DNA of 64,000 nt from NCBI GenBank assembly GCA_965220895.1, contig OZ244850.1:1116001-1180000 (forward strand). Reading direction: 5' to 3'. Positions 41,789 to 51,347 of this stretch are shown piece after piece (position 1 is the stretch's first letter; every line of letters begins with the position of its first letter). This DNA comes from WTFY01 sp965220895. Its GTDB lineage: Bacteria; Pseudomonadota; Gammaproteobacteria; UBA4575. The notes under the pieces are model-generated. The model was not told the DNA's origin, made no database searches, and worked only from the letters and a program-made list of their open reading frames with translations. Made by a program: the position numbers and the translations under genes.

Positions 41789-43354
41789 TTACTCTTCTTT
41801 ACGGAACATCTGCAGCATGCGCTGCGTAACGAAAAAGCCCCCGCCGATATTGATCGATGCAATCAGCACGGAAATCGTCGCTAGAACTACAATCAAACCA
41901 CTGCTGCTTCCAATCTGCAGCAGCGCGCCAATAATAATTACACTGCTGATCGCGTTCGTTACGCTCATCAATGGCGTGTGCAGTGCAGGGGTGACGTTCC
42001 ATACCACCCAGTACCCGATGAAGCAGGACAGTACGAACACGGTGAAGTGCTGCATGAATTCCCCAGGGGCATAATTGCCCAGCCCCCATAGCGCGAGTGC
42101 GGCTACCGCCAGGGTAATGGCAAACTTCATCCCGCTTTTTTTCCTGACCGGCTCCTCAGCAACGGGTGCCGGTGCTGCCGCTGCTTGTGCCGGGGCTGCG
42201 GAAACCGAGATGGGCGGCGGCGGCCAGGTGATCTCTCCCTGGTGGACCACCGTAGTCCCACGAATGACGTCGTCGCCCATGTCGACGACCAGGTTGCCGT
42301 CTTTTTCAGGTGTCATGTCGCTGAGCAGGTGGCACAGGTTGGAACCGTACAGTTGGCTGGACTGGGTCGGTAGCCGGCTCGGCAGATCCATGTAGCCGAT
42401 CAGCGTGACTCCGTGCCTGACTACTACCTCACCCGGACTGGTCAGTTCGCAGTTGCCGCCCTGTTCGGCCGCGAGATCGACCACGACACTGCCTTCCTTC
42501 ATCATTTCAACCATGTCCTCGAGGATCAGTTTCGGTGCCGGTTTGCCCGGGATCAATGCTGTCGTGATGATGATGTCGACTTCCTTTGCCTGCTCCCTGA
42601 ACAGCGCCATCTCGGCCTCGATGAATTCCTTGCTCATGACTTTGGCATAACCGCCCGCAGTGCCCCCGCTTTCTTCCTCTTCAAAGTCGAGCTCGAGAAA
42701 CTGTGCACCCATGCTTTCAACCTGCTGCTTGACCTCCGGGCGCGTATCAAATGCCCGTACGATTGCACCGAGGCCATTGGCGGTGCCGACGGCGGCAAGC
42801 CCGGCCACACCCGCACCAATGACCATGACCTTGGCGGGAGGCACCTTGCCTGCTGCAGTGATCTGGCCGGTAAAGAAGCGGCCGAAGTGATTCGATGCCT
42901 CGATGACCGCGCGGTAGCCCGCGATATTGGCCATGGAAGACAGGGCATCGAGTTTCTGGGCCCTGGAGATTCTGGGTACAGAGTCCATGGCGAGGACGGT
43001 CACCTTGCGGGCCTTCAGTTGTTCCATCAGTGCCTCATTCTGTGCCGGCCAGATGAAGCTGATCAGCGTGCCACCCTCACGCAGTAATTCGGTCTCGTGG
43101 ATGCCAAGGTCTGCATGCTGTTCCGGTGCACGCACCTTGAGAACGATATCGGATTCAGCCCATAGTTCCCGGGTATCCGAGACTACGGCAACTCCAGCCT
43201 CCCGATACATGTCATCGGTGAATTTTGCCCGCGCGCCTGCACCGGCTTCGATGGCACATTCATAGCCAAGCTTTTGCAGGCGACCGGCCGTCTCAGGCGT
43301 CAGTGCTACACGATGCTCGTCTTTGTGTATTTCATTTGGGACACCAATCTTCAT
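41789..43354 (-). CDS. pntA: NAD(P) transhydrogenase subunit alpha
   Basis: NAD(H)-binding subunit (521 residues). It has the alanine dehydrogenase-like dI domain (about 1-380, start MKIGVPNEIHKDEHRVALTP, nucleotide motif MVIGAGVAGLAAVGTANGLGA) and a C-terminal membrane part with about four helices (about 425-510). Both are fused in one chain as in E. coli, not split into PntAA/PntAB. A Pro/Ala-rich linker (residues 385-415) joins them. It is the first gene of pntA-pntB. Confidence 0.97.
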   Translation of the reverse strand: MKIGVPNEIHKDEHRVALTPETAGRLQKLGYECAIEAGAGARAKFTDDMYREAGVAVVSDTRELWAESDIVLKVRAPEQHADLGIHETELLREGGTLISFIWPAQNEALMEQLKARKVTVLAMDSVPRISRAQKLDALSSMANIAGYRAVIEASNHFGRFFTGQITAAGKVPPAKVMVIGAGVAGLAAVGTANGLGAIVRAFDTRPEVKQQVESMGAQFLELDFEEEESGGTAGGYAKVMSKEFIEAEMALFREQAKEVDIIITTALIPGKPAPKLILEDMVEMMKEGSVVVDLAAEQGGNCELTSPGEVVVRHGVTLIGYMDLPSRLPTQSSQLYGSNLCHLLSDMTPEKDGNLVVDMGDDVIRGTTVVHQGEITWPPPPISVSAAPAQAAAAPAPVAEEPVRKKSGMKFAITLAVAALALWGLGNYAPGEFMQHFTVFVLSCFIGYWVVWNVTPALHTPLMSVTNAISSVIIIGALLQIGSSSGLIVVLATISVLIASINIGGGFFVTQRMLQMFRKEE

Positions 43355-43906
43355 CTTGAGAATATCCTTGAGTGACTTGAATCAGGTTAAGCTTTCAACC
43401 CCACATCAGGGTCAGGCATGAGACGGCTTTCACGTACAGCAAGCGACTCTTTGCTCACGGGGTTACTGGGGGGAAAGCAGGCTGGGGATGTGATCGTATT
43501 TCCATCGGTTCTAATGCGGGGGCGGCTATCATATATAATTATGGCGGTGACGACCATAGGCCTTGCTTGAAAAAAGCAGTTGCCAACAGGCACGGGCTCC
43601 GTGCGAAACCACGTCATCCCCCAAGCCTACCCGAGAAGCCAAGCTTACATTCATTGCTCCTTGATTGACAATCTCCAGACAGCCCGGCCCGGCAAGTCGC
43701 CGGCGCTGGGCTGGAGTTGCTGATTCAGGCTGGCCACGCCGATCTTCGGCAGACAGGTTGATCCATCCGGGAGCCGGTTTTGCAGGGATCCGAAATGACC
43801 GCCGGGGCTGTCGCAGGCACGCCCACCCATGTTGTTTGTAAGGTGCTGGGCTTCATCAAAAACTTGTTGGGTCTACGGGGTTCATTTGGTACGCTAGTCA
43901 GCGTCT
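43355..43906. other. Long non-coding region between pntA and ppx
   Basis: About 550 bp between divergent genes with no credible ORF. A TATAAT-containing AT-rich spot lies near 43530-43540, palindromic enough to serve either strand. A strong GC hairpin is at 43680-43713 (outer arms CAGCCC/GGGCTG, inner CCGGC/GCCGG). I considered a small RNA here but could not match any known family. It may contain long leaders for pntA or ppx. Confidence 0.5.
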
Positions 43907-45451
43907 ATGGAAGCTCTTTCTCCGGTCCGGCATCCCGATGACCCACCGCTAGAAGTTTCTTCTGTCATTGCTGCGGTGGACTTGGGTTCAAACAGTTTCC
44001 ACATGGTGGTCGCACGTGACCAGCACGGCCAGTTGAAGGTCATCGACCGGATTCGGGAGATGGTGCGCCTCGGCGCCGGCCTCGATGCCTCGGGCAAGAT
44101 CTCCGTGGATGCGCAGGTCCGGGCTATCGAATGCCTGCAGCGGTTTGGCCAGAGGATGCAGGAGATGCACGCCGATTCTGTGCGGGTCGTGGGGACCAAC
44201 ACCTTTCGTCGCGCCAAGAACAGCCGTGAATTCATTCAGCGCGCCGAAGACGCCCTGGGTCACCCGATCCAGGTCATCTCGGGTGTCGAAGAGGCACGTC
44301 TGATTTACCACGGCACGATTCATTCCGTCACCGGACCCCCGGGGAAGTGGCTGGTCATCGACATCGGTGGAGGCAGTACCGAAATCATCATTGGAGAGAA
44401 GAGCCGTCCGATCCTGATGGAAAGTGTCCAGATGGGCTGTGTCGGCATGAGCCTGAAGTTTTTCGAGCAGGGCAACCTGGAAAAGAAGAGATTCAGGAAG
44501 GCGCTGGTTGAGGCCAAGTTGCAGTTGCGACCGATTATCGCTTCCGTGAAAAACCTTGGGTGGGACTATGCGGTAGGCACGGCGGGTACGATCCGGACAA
44601 TTGACCAGTTGATGCGCGAGCGTGAGTTAAGTGATCGCGGCATCACGTACCGGGGTATCGGAGGATTGATTGCCGAACTGCAAGAAGCGAAGAGTATGGA
44701 GCATGTCCAGTTCGACTCGCTGGCCAAGGAACGCAAACCGGTATTTGCTGGCGGGCTGGTTGTACTGAAGGCAATCTTTTCCGAGCTGGAAATAGAAGAA
44801 ATGACAGCTTCGGAAGGTGGTCTTCGCGAAGGCCTGCTGTATGACCTGGAGGGCCGGATTCATCACCATGACACGCGGGACAGAACCGTGCTTTCCCTGA
44901 TGCGTCGCTACCATGTGGACTCCGAGCATTCCGCAAGAATCAAGACCGTGGCATTGCGCCTGCTGGAAAAAGTATCCAATGTCCTCAAAATTGACAAGGA
45001 TCTGGCTTACCCGTTTTTGATATGGGCTGCGGATTTGCACGAGATCGGCCTGGATATCTCCCATTCACGTTATCATCGGCATGGGGCGTACATACTGAAT
45101 AATGGAGACCTGCCCGGATTTTCATGGAATGAACAGCGCCTGCTTGCCTGTCTGGTCGGCAACCACCGACGCAAAATCAGCACCGAACTGGTCGACCAGT
45201 TGCCAGCTCGCTGGCAGAATCAGGCCATGTACATGATTGTCATTTTGCGACTGGCTGTGCTGATCAACCGCGACCGGGTACCGAAAAAAATTCCGCCCGT
45301 AAAAGTGCGCAAGAACGCCGGCTGTGCGGAAATCGTACTTGCCCAAAAGTGGTTGCAGAAGCACCCCTTGACAGTTGCAGAACTCCGACTGGAAGAAAGC
45401 TTCCTGGAAGTTTTAGGCGTCAATATGAGAATTGGCGGGGTCGATCACTAG
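43907..45451 (+). CDS. ppx: Exopolyphosphatase (Ppx/GppA family)
   Basis: Actin-like phosphatase that removes phosphate from polyphosphate ends and may also hydrolyse pppGpp. The 514-residue protein has phosphate loops AAVDLGSNSFHMVVAR (about 22-37) and VIDIGGGSTEIIIGE, and a C-terminal HD-like domain (about 315-510, with HDTRDRTVLSLMRRYHVDSEHS and DLHEIGLDI). Length and the C-terminal domain match Ppx. It converges on ppk with a 4-bp overlap, so the opposing enzymes of polyphosphate metabolism are neighbours. Confidence 0.94.
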   Translation: MEALSPVRHPDDPPLEVSSVIAAVDLGSNSFHMVVARDQHGQLKVIDRIREMVRLGAGLDASGKISVDAQVRAIECLQRFGQRMQEMHADSVRVVGTNTFRRAKNSREFIQRAEDALGHPIQVISGVEEARLIYHGTIHSVTGPPGKWLVIDIGGGSTEIIIGEKSRPILMESVQMGCVGMSLKFFEQGNLEKKRFRKALVEAKLQLRPIIASVKNLGWDYAVGTAGTIRTIDQLMRERELSDRGITYRGIGGLIAELQEAKSMEHVQFDSLAKERKPVFAGGLVVLKAIFSELEIEEMTASEGGLREGLLYDLEGRIHHHDTRDRTVLSLMRRYHVDSEHSARIKTVALRLLEKVSNVLKIDKDLAYPFLIWAADLHEIGLDISHSRYHRHGAYILNNGDLPGFSWNEQRLLACLVGNHRRKISTELVDQLPARWQNQAMYMIVILRLAVLINRDRVPKKIPPVKVRKNAGCAEIVLAQKWLQKHPLTVAELRLEESFLEVLGVNMRIGGVDH

Positions 45452-47526
45452 TAGCTGGCTCGCGCCAGTTGATTGAGCAGCGTCTGTTGAGCACTGTAGG
45501 CGTCCGGTTCGCGATCTTGAAGCGGTGTGTAGCTGCCGTCTGACTGTAGGATCCACGCTTGCTGGCCATCTTTCAGGTAGACCTTGAGCTCATCGGCGAT
45601 CCGGTCCCGCAAGGCCGGATCTCGTATCGGCCAGCAAACCTCCACGCGACGGAAAAAGTTTCGATCCATCCAGTCGGCACTTGAACAAAACACCTTGGGA
45701 TCGCCACCGTTCAGGAAATAGCAGGCGCGTGTATGTTCCAGAAAGCGCCCTACGATGGAGCGCACCTCGATATTCTCGGATATGCCTGGCAAGCCCGGTC
45801 GCAGACAGCAGGTGCCCCGTACGATCAGCTGTATCTTCACCCCGGCACTTGAGGCCCGATACAGCGCCTGGATGACTTGCGGTTCAACCAGAGAATTGAA
45901 CTTGGCGATGATCCGCGCCGGCTGGCCCTGCTTGGCATGTTCGATTTCATTGTCGATCAGTTCGACCAGCGTGTTGTACAGGGTAAACGGAGCCTGCAGG
46001 ACAGTTTTCAGGCTGGGAACTTTGGTGAAACTGGTGAGCTCGAGAAAAATCTCATGAGCATCGGCAGTCAGTTGCGTATCACAGGTGAACATCCCATAGT
46101 CTGTATACAAACGCGTGGTCTTCTCGTGGTAGTTGCCTGTACCAAAATGGGCATAACGTTTCAGGCCGTCTCCCTCACGGCGCACAATCAGGATCATCTT
46201 GCCATGGGTTTTCTTGCCCACGATTCCGTACACGACGTGGGCTCCGGCTTTTTGCAAACGGTTTGCAAGGGAGATATTGGCAGCCTCATCAAACCGTGCC
46301 ATGAGTTCGATGACGACAGTGACTTCCTTGCCCGCTCGAGCGGCCTTTACCAGGTTGTCGACGATGGGTGAATCCGGCCCGGTCCGGTACAGCGTCTGCT
46401 TGATCGCCAGTACCTTGGGGTCCTCCGCCGCCTGGCGCACGAAGTCTATCACCGGGGCGAACGACTGGTACGGGTGGTGCAGCAGGATGTCTGCCTGCTT
46501 GATCTGGGTAAACAGATTGACGTTGTGGCTGAACGACTGGGGAAGTCCCGCGGTGAACGGCGGGTACTTCAGGTCCGAGTGCTCGACCAGATCGTACGCC
46601 TGGCTGAGCCGGTTCAGGTTTACCGGCCCGTTCACACGATACAAGTCAACTGCCGACAGTGAAAATTGTTGCAAAAGGTAGATGACGAGCTCTTCCGGGC
46701 AATTGTCGGCTACCTCAAGACGCACGGCATCCCCGTATCTGCGTGAGGCAAGTTCGCCTTCAAGGGCCCGCATGAGATCATCGATCTCCTCGTCATCCAG
46801 AAACAGGTCGCTGTTGCGCGTCAGCCGAAACTGGTAGCTGCCCTTGACCGTTAATCCTTCGAATAATTCATTCATGAAGGCGTGCATGACCGAGGATAGA
46901 AAAACATAGTTTTCGCCTTCCTGTTCGTTGATTTCATCGGGCAGGCGGATCAGTCGCGGCAGGGAACGGGGCGCCTGTACCACGGCATGTTCCCCCTCGC
47001 GCCCAAAAGCATCCAGACCTTCAAGCTGGACAATAAAGTTGAGTGCCTTGTTGATGATGCGAGGAAAAGGGTGGGCCGGGTCGAGCCCGAGTGGGCTGAG
47101 CACCGGTTCGACTTCGTCCAGGAAATACTGGCGTAACCACAGGCTTTGTGCAGGTGTCCACTGTTCACGGGCAATAAAGCGGATATTCTGCGCATCCAGT
47201 TCAGGCTGGAGTTCTTCGTTGAAGACGCGATATTGCTCGGCCACGAGTTCCGATGCCTCCGCGTGGATATGCTTGAGTAACTCCCGGGGTATGATTCCGT
47301 CCGCTGTGATATGCGCGATATCCAATTCAATGTGCTGCTTGACTCCCCCGACACGGATTTCAAAAAATTCGTCCAGATTGCTGCAGGAGATGCACAGGAA
47401 CTTGAGCCGTTCAAGCAGTGGTGTGGAGGGGTCCCGTGCCTGCTGCAACACGCGAGCATTGAACTTCAGTAGGCTGAGTTCACGGTTGATGTAATTTTCT
47501 GCAAGTCCGAAATTCTGCTCGTCCAC
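45448..47526 (-). CDS. ppk1: Polyphosphate kinase 1
   Basis: Reversible ATP-dependent synthesis of polyphosphate; membrane-associated tetramer in E. coli. The 692-residue protein shows the N-terminal INRELSLLKFNARVLQQA, the phospholipase D-like catalytic halves with the autophosphorylated histidine region YAHFGTGNYHEKTTRLYTDYG, and CSSADWMDRNFFRRVEVCWPI near the C-terminus. It is convergent with ppx and lies in a region of other phosphate genes. Confidence 0.97.
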   Translation of the reverse strand: MDEQNFGLAENYINRELSLLKFNARVLQQARDPSTPLLERLKFLCISCSNLDEFFEIRVGGVKQHIELDIAHITADGIIPRELLKHIHAEASELVAEQYRVFNEELQPELDAQNIRFIAREQWTPAQSLWLRQYFLDEVEPVLSPLGLDPAHPFPRIINKALNFIVQLEGLDAFGREGEHAVVQAPRSLPRLIRLPDEINEQEGENYVFLSSVMHAFMNELFEGLTVKGSYQFRLTRNSDLFLDDEEIDDLMRALEGELASRRYGDAVRLEVADNCPEELVIYLLQQFSLSAVDLYRVNGPVNLNRLSQAYDLVEHSDLKYPPFTAGLPQSFSHNVNLFTQIKQADILLHHPYQSFAPVIDFVRQAAEDPKVLAIKQTLYRTGPDSPIVDNLVKAARAGKEVTVVIELMARFDEAANISLANRLQKAGAHVVYGIVGKKTHGKMILIVRREGDGLKRYAHFGTGNYHEKTTRLYTDYGMFTCDTQLTADAHEIFLELTSFTKVPSLKTVLQAPFTLYNTLVELIDNEIEHAKQGQPARIIAKFNSLVEPQVIQALYRASSAGVKIQLIVRGTCCLRPGLPGISENIEVRSIVGRFLEHTRACYFLNGGDPKVFCSSADWMDRNFFRRVEVCWPIRDPALRDRIADELKVYLKDGQQAWILQSDGSYTPLQDREPDAYSAQQTLLNQLARASY

Positions 47527-47676
47527 GTCTTGCTACCACAGTGTCATGCGTTACCGTGAAGTATACTCGAAGCCTCTTTTCAGGTGCAGCCAGTCATGTT
47601 TGCAGGACGATTCATTGACACACTGATCGCAACGGCGAGCCTGCGAATCGCCCTGGTGCATAGGCCATGAGTAGCC

Positions 47677-48051
47677 CTACTCAAAGAACCTTGTGTAAGC
47701 AATCAAACCCCAAACCACTAGCAAGGTAGCGAGACTGACACCAACAGCCGCGGAGCCGATGTCCTTGGCTCGTTTCGAAAGTTCATGATACTCATGACCA
47801 ATACGGTCGATGGTTGCTTCCACACAAGTGTTGAGAAGCTCAACAATCAAGACGATCAAAACGGATAGCAGCAGCAGGGTAATTTGTACACTGTTTTCAC
47901 CGAGCCAGAAGGCGGCAGGAAACAGCACGATGGCAAGCAGCAGTTCCTGCCTGAAGGCTTCTTCGTTTTTCCATGCAGCGCGAAGACCAGCCGCACTGTT
48001 AGAGATTGCTCCGAGGAGACGCTTGAGTCCTGTGTGGGGTGAACCTGCCAT
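47677..48051 (-). CDS. dgkA: Diacylglycerol kinase DgkA
   Basis: Small integral-membrane lipid kinase of 124 residues that recycles diacylglycerol to phosphatidic acid. It has an amphipathic N-terminus, three transmembrane helices and the signature VELLNTCVEATIDRIGHEYHELSKRAKDIGSAAV. Neighbouring genes concern phosphate, but no direct link is shown. Confidence 0.95.
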   Translation of the reverse strand: MAGSPHTGLKRLLGAISNSAAGLRAAWKNEEAFRQELLLAIVLFPAAFWLGENSVQITLLLLSVLIVLIVELLNTCVEATIDRIGHEYHELSKRAKDIGSAAVGVSLATLLVVWGLIAYTRFFE

Positions 48052-48156
48052 GTTCGTGAACCGGGTGAGGATCTTATTATATGTGCATCAACATACATGC
48101 CCTATGGTAAAATTGATACCTGCTTCTCAGGTGCGATGAACGCTGGCGTGACCAAA

Positions 48157-48621
48157 ATGAAACCGTTAATTTTCCTGATCTGCCTTGTTGCGGGCTTGGT
48201 CTTTGCGAACGAGCAACGCACCATCTACGATTTCGAATACGGAATATTCTCGCGCGGCATGGAGGGGTTCAAGGAGGGCGATCGCGTGGTGACCAGCGAA
48301 GGGCCGTTGGAACCCGTGACCGTGATTCCGGCGCGGCTGGGAACCAAGTTCGGGATCCGTTACTGGCTGTCCCGAGGGGGGTTTGCCGGCAAGCCCACGC
48401 TGCACCTGATCTACCACGTACCGACCATGGTCAATCCAGGCACAGGCGAGTACATCGACAAGATCGAAATACTGCAGGAGGAATCCACGCTGGATTACAC
48501 GCATACCATGGCCTTTGAGTTTGCCGAGCAGTACGAGCTGGTTCCGGGGGAGTACCGGTTTTACATCTTCTTCGAGAACCAGAAACTGCTGGAGCAGGTA
48601 TTTCAGGTGGTATTGCAGTAA
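48157..48621 (+). CDS. Secreted DUF3859-like protein
   Basis: About 154 residues from the chosen start, with a signal peptide (MKPLIFLICLVAGLVFANEQ). The mature part has a pattern like DUF3859: a YGIFSRGMEGF start, a TVIPARLGTKFGIRYWL strand, LIYHVPTMVNPGTGEYIDK, and a C-terminal PGEYRFYIFFENQKLLEQVFQVV. Function is unknown; the predicted fold is all-beta. An ATG 21 bp upstream (48136) is possible; neither start has a strong ribosome-binding site. It is divergent from dgkA and converges on the beta-propeller gene. Confidence 0.65.
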   Translation: MKPLIFLICLVAGLVFANEQRTIYDFEYGIFSRGMEGFKEGDRVVTSEGPLEPVTVIPARLGTKFGIRYWLSRGGFAGKPTLHLIYHVPTMVNPGTGEYIDKIEILQEESTLDYTHTMAFEFAEQYELVPGEYRFYIFFENQKLLEQVFQVVLQ

Positions 48622-48629
48622 GACCCGGT

Positions 48630-50042
48630 TTACGGGCTTGACGTCCTGATCTGCATCACGGTCAGGGTGCCGCTCTTCTCATTGGCACTGTAGATGTAAT
48701 GTTGACCATCGTGCTCATAATGGGCCAGTCCTTCCGGCGCGTATTGAGTTCCTGAGCCGGTTTCCGGTCCGACCGGCTCCACGCTGATCACTCGGGGGCG
48801 TTCGGGCTCGACAAGGGTAACCAGGGCGATGGCATTCGCGCGCTCCAGGGCCACGGCGGCATGCAGTTTGCCCCCGATCTCAAAACCGACCACGCTTTCC
48901 GGCTCGGAGCCCTTGTTGTCGCTGCGCCCGTCCGGATAGAGTCCTGCCGCATGGGCCATCTCGTCCAGCTGACTGCCGGTGTCTGCGATCAGTGCGCCGG
49001 TGGCCGCATCGAATACGCTGAGTGTCCGCCCTCCGCCTGCAGGTTTCCTGCCCAGTACCTTGGAAGCCTTGGGATCCGTATCCCCTTCGTCTGCCGTCAG
49101 CACGAACCTGCCGTCCGGGCTGACCGCAATCCCGTCCGGCTCGCGCAGTGCCCGGAGTTTCTTGCTGAATTTCACCCGGCCATCGTCACGGATATCGGCC
49201 GGATGTTCCGTCATTCCAAGACCGAACACTTTCTCGATACTCGCAGTGGCCGCATCGATTACCAAAATGCCGTTGTTCTCCTGCATGGAGACATAGGCCT
49301 TGCTGCTGTCCGGCGAGAAGGCCACGTACTCCGGTTCCGTGTTGGCCGGAGTGTTGCTCTTGACCGGCACTTCGGTTTCCTCATCGCTGTTTCCGCCTAT
49401 CACGTCTCTGGGAAACGTGCGGCCATGTGATCGGTGCAGCATTCCCTCGATGTCGCTGTAGTCCTCAAGTGCAATTTGGGTAACGATAGGGTTCTGCAGG
49501 CCGTCCCCGAAGGCTACGTGTGTCACACTGCCCTCGGGAGATTCGTAATGCCTGCCCGCATAACGGTAGGCTTCACCTTCGTTAGCCGCCACCAAGTACC
49601 TGCCGTTTGGACTGAATGCCAGACTGTCCGGGTGTACGCCGGCTGCCAGCGTTGCCATCCGCCTTCCGGTATCTGCATCATGAAGCTGGATCGACCCCGC
49701 AGCAAATGGGTCCGGATCAATGACGGCCACGGCAAATAGGTTTTCTGTCGGATGAAAGGCGACTGAACTGATTTCACTGCCATCAGTGACTTTGAGCCGG
49801 TGCAGCAGACGGGGTTTTGCGGGCTTGGCAATGGAGAGGATATCGACGATGCCTTTCGAGCTGCAGGACAATGCCAAACGCTGGGAGGTTTTCTGGATGC
49901 TGACAATTTCCGTTTTCTTGCTCAAATCCTGAACGTTGTAGATGGCAACGGTCTCAAGACTGCCGCTCTGTTCAGCCAGGCCTGGCAAGGGATGAAGCAA
50001 GAAGGGTGCGATGATTGTGCAAATCAGCCGTTGAAATCTCAT
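48630..50042 (-). CDS. Secreted beta-propeller protein, choice-of-anchor I type
   Basis: 470-residue protein with a signal peptide (cleaved near GLAEQSG) and repeated propeller blades: FHPTENLFAVAVID, FSPNGRYLVAANEGEA, FSPDSSKAYVSMQENNGILVID, VSPDGRFVLTADEGDTD, GTQYAPEGLAHY. The Asn-Glu-Gly and Asp-Glu-Gly turns and the ending YIYSANEKSGTLTVMQI match choice-of-anchor I and alkaline-phosphatase-associated propellers. Catalytic activity is not evident. The ATG at 50042 is chosen because GGGAG lies 8 bp upstream. A terminator separates it from the porin gene upstream, but read-through could place it under phosphate control. Confidence 0.75.
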   Translation of the reverse strand: MRFQRLICTIIAPFLLHPLPGLAEQSGSLETVAIYNVQDLSKKTEIVSIQKTSQRLALSCSSKGIVDILSIAKPAKPRLLHRLKVTDGSEISSVAFHPTENLFAVAVIDPDPFAAGSIQLHDADTGRRMATLAAGVHPDSLAFSPNGRYLVAANEGEAYRYAGRHYESPEGSVTHVAFGDGLQNPIVTQIALEDYSDIEGMLHRSHGRTFPRDVIGGNSDEETEVPVKSNTPANTEPEYVAFSPDSSKAYVSMQENNGILVIDAATASIEKVFGLGMTEHPADIRDDGRVKFSKKLRALREPDGIAVSPDGRFVLTADEGDTDPKASKVLGRKPAGGGRTLSVFDAATGALIADTGSQLDEMAHAAGLYPDGRSDNKGSEPESVVGFEIGGKLHAAVALERANAIALVTLVEPERPRVISVEPVGPETGSGTQYAPEGLAHYEHDGQHYIYSANEKSGTLTVMQIRTSSP

Positions 50043-50061
50043 AAGCTTCTCCCAGAAAAAC

Positions 50062-50091
50062 AAAAGGCCGTCTGCAAGAGACGGCCTTTTT
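50062..50091 (-). terminator. Intrinsic terminator after the porin gene
   Basis: AGGCCGTCT and AGACGGCCT form a 9-bp GC-rich stem with a GCAAG loop, flanked by A and T tracts on both sides, so it can work in both directions. It lies 30 bp beyond the porin stop. Confidence 0.88.
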
Positions 50092-50120
50092 CAAACATCA
50101 AAACAGTGTCAAGTATCGTT

Positions 50121-51347
50121 TTAGAACACGTACTGGGCACGGAAGGATACGGCATCTCCGTCTTCTTCGTCACCGACCCTCGCCACATTATTATCCGTAT
50201 CGGCATCCAGATAGTTCAGCATGAGCTTGACGTTTTTAGTGGCGTACCAGTTGACGCCGAGCGTCAGCAACTCGTACTCAATTTCGTCAGCTTCAGCATC
50301 GATATCAAGCTCGCCATCTTCGTACTTGGCAACCAGTTCCCAGGCGCCCATCGGACCCTTGGGCTTGACCTTGTCGAACTTTCCGGACTTGCCCTTGTAG
50401 CCACGAGACTCACCGGTAAGGATATAACTGGCTTGTATATATGAGCTGTCAACATCCACATCAGATGGATTGCTTCCATCCCCTGCATCAAAATCGGCCT
50501 GACGGTATTCGCCTTGCAGTGAGAGTTGTCCCATCACGACAGCTCCTTCCAATCCAAACTGGTCAGCGTCATCGACGGAGTAATGATCAGATTGAATCGG
50601 CCTACCCACGGTGTGCACACCCAGTCGTGTTCGGAACCTTTTCTCAGCGTCATCGCCAAAATCACGGGAGGCAAATGACCCAGCAAGATGCATGAAGCTG
50701 CCTTCACCAATGGGCATATGTGCACCTAGTCGACCTGCCAGGCTGTAGGCATCGCTACCATCATCATCCTCGTCATCATCATCAATTATTGCCAATTGAT
50801 AGAACAAAGGTCCGCCATGTCCATGGAGTGCCAATTGGAAGGGTGGTTTTCCGGCCAGGAAACCTGGTGCAGACGAGCGCTCGATTGTGCTGATCCACTT
50901 GGAACTGGTCAGTTCTTCCAGCCCAAAAGGTGCCTTGAACCGACCTATCATGACTTTGCCGAGCCCCAATCCTTTGTAGGCAAGGTATGCCGTGTCGATT
51001 TCAGCTCCACCGTCATCATTACCTTCGATGTCAATCGTCATCTTGTAGGCCCAGCTCTTGCCGGAGGTGCCTTTCAGGGTGACACGTGTGCGGCGGAACT
51101 CCGACTCGGATGCCGAGTCGCCGTCATTACCATAGTTCCATAGGCCATCATAACTATCATAGTCGTACATGATGCGCCCGCCGATGGCAAAGCTGTTGCC
51201 ATTGTTTGACTTGATCTTGATACCACCACCCGTGGTACTGATTTTGATTTCTTCCTTGGATGTGACGGCGCCTGCGAATGCAGTCGTACCCCAGCAGAAT
51301 ACGGCCACCAGGCTCACCAGGCCAAGAAAACGTAGTGTGTGTCTCAC
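50121..51347 (-). CDS. Phosphate-selective porin, OprO/OprP family
   Basis: Outer-membrane beta-barrel of 408 residues. It has a signal peptide (ending near TAFAGAVT), then the OprP-like entry IKSNNGNSFAIGGRIMYDYDSYDG, FRRTRVTLKGTSGKSWAYKMTIDIE, IGRFKAPFGLEELTSSKWIST and the terminal phenylalanine (FRAQYVF) required for barrel insertion. A very acidic loop (DDDDEDDDGSD, about residue 190) is present, which is odd for an anion channel and may be an external or Ca-binding loop. Position beside phoB-phoR and pst supports phosphate uptake, though some relatives carry pyrophosphate or other anions. Confidence 0.85.
   Translation of the reverse strand: MRHTLRFLGLVSLVAVFCWGTTAFAGAVTSKEEIKISTTGGGIKIKSNNGNSFAIGGRIMYDYDSYDGLWNYGNDGDSASESEFRRTRVTLKGTSGKSWAYKMTIDIEGNDDGGAEIDTAYLAYKGLGLGKVMIGRFKAPFGLEELTSSKWISTIERSSAPGFLAGKPPFQLALHGHGGPLFYQLAIIDDDDEDDDGSDAYSLAGRLGAHMPIGEGSFMHLAGSFASRDFGDDAEKRFRTRLGVHTVGRPIQSDHYSVDDADQFGLEGAVVMGQLSLQGEYRQADFDAGDGSNPSDVDVDSSYIQASYILTGESRGYKGKSGKFDKVKPKGPMGAWELVAKYEDGELDIDAEADEIEYELLTLGVNWYATKNVKLMLNYLDADTDNNVARVGDEEDGDAVSFRAQYVF

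Noticed and set aside
43560..43720. Possible 6S RNA (segment CCGAGAAGCC near 43631 resembles part of E. coli 6S)
   Set aside because: The upstream complementary arm of the apical hairpin and the closing stem between the two ends could not be found, so the resemblance is likely chance.
48630..50042. PhoX-type alkaline phosphatase
   Set aside because: The protein sits in a phosphate region and has propeller repeats, but I do not see PhoX metal or phosphate ligands or a Tat signal; it was left as a propeller protein of unknown activity.
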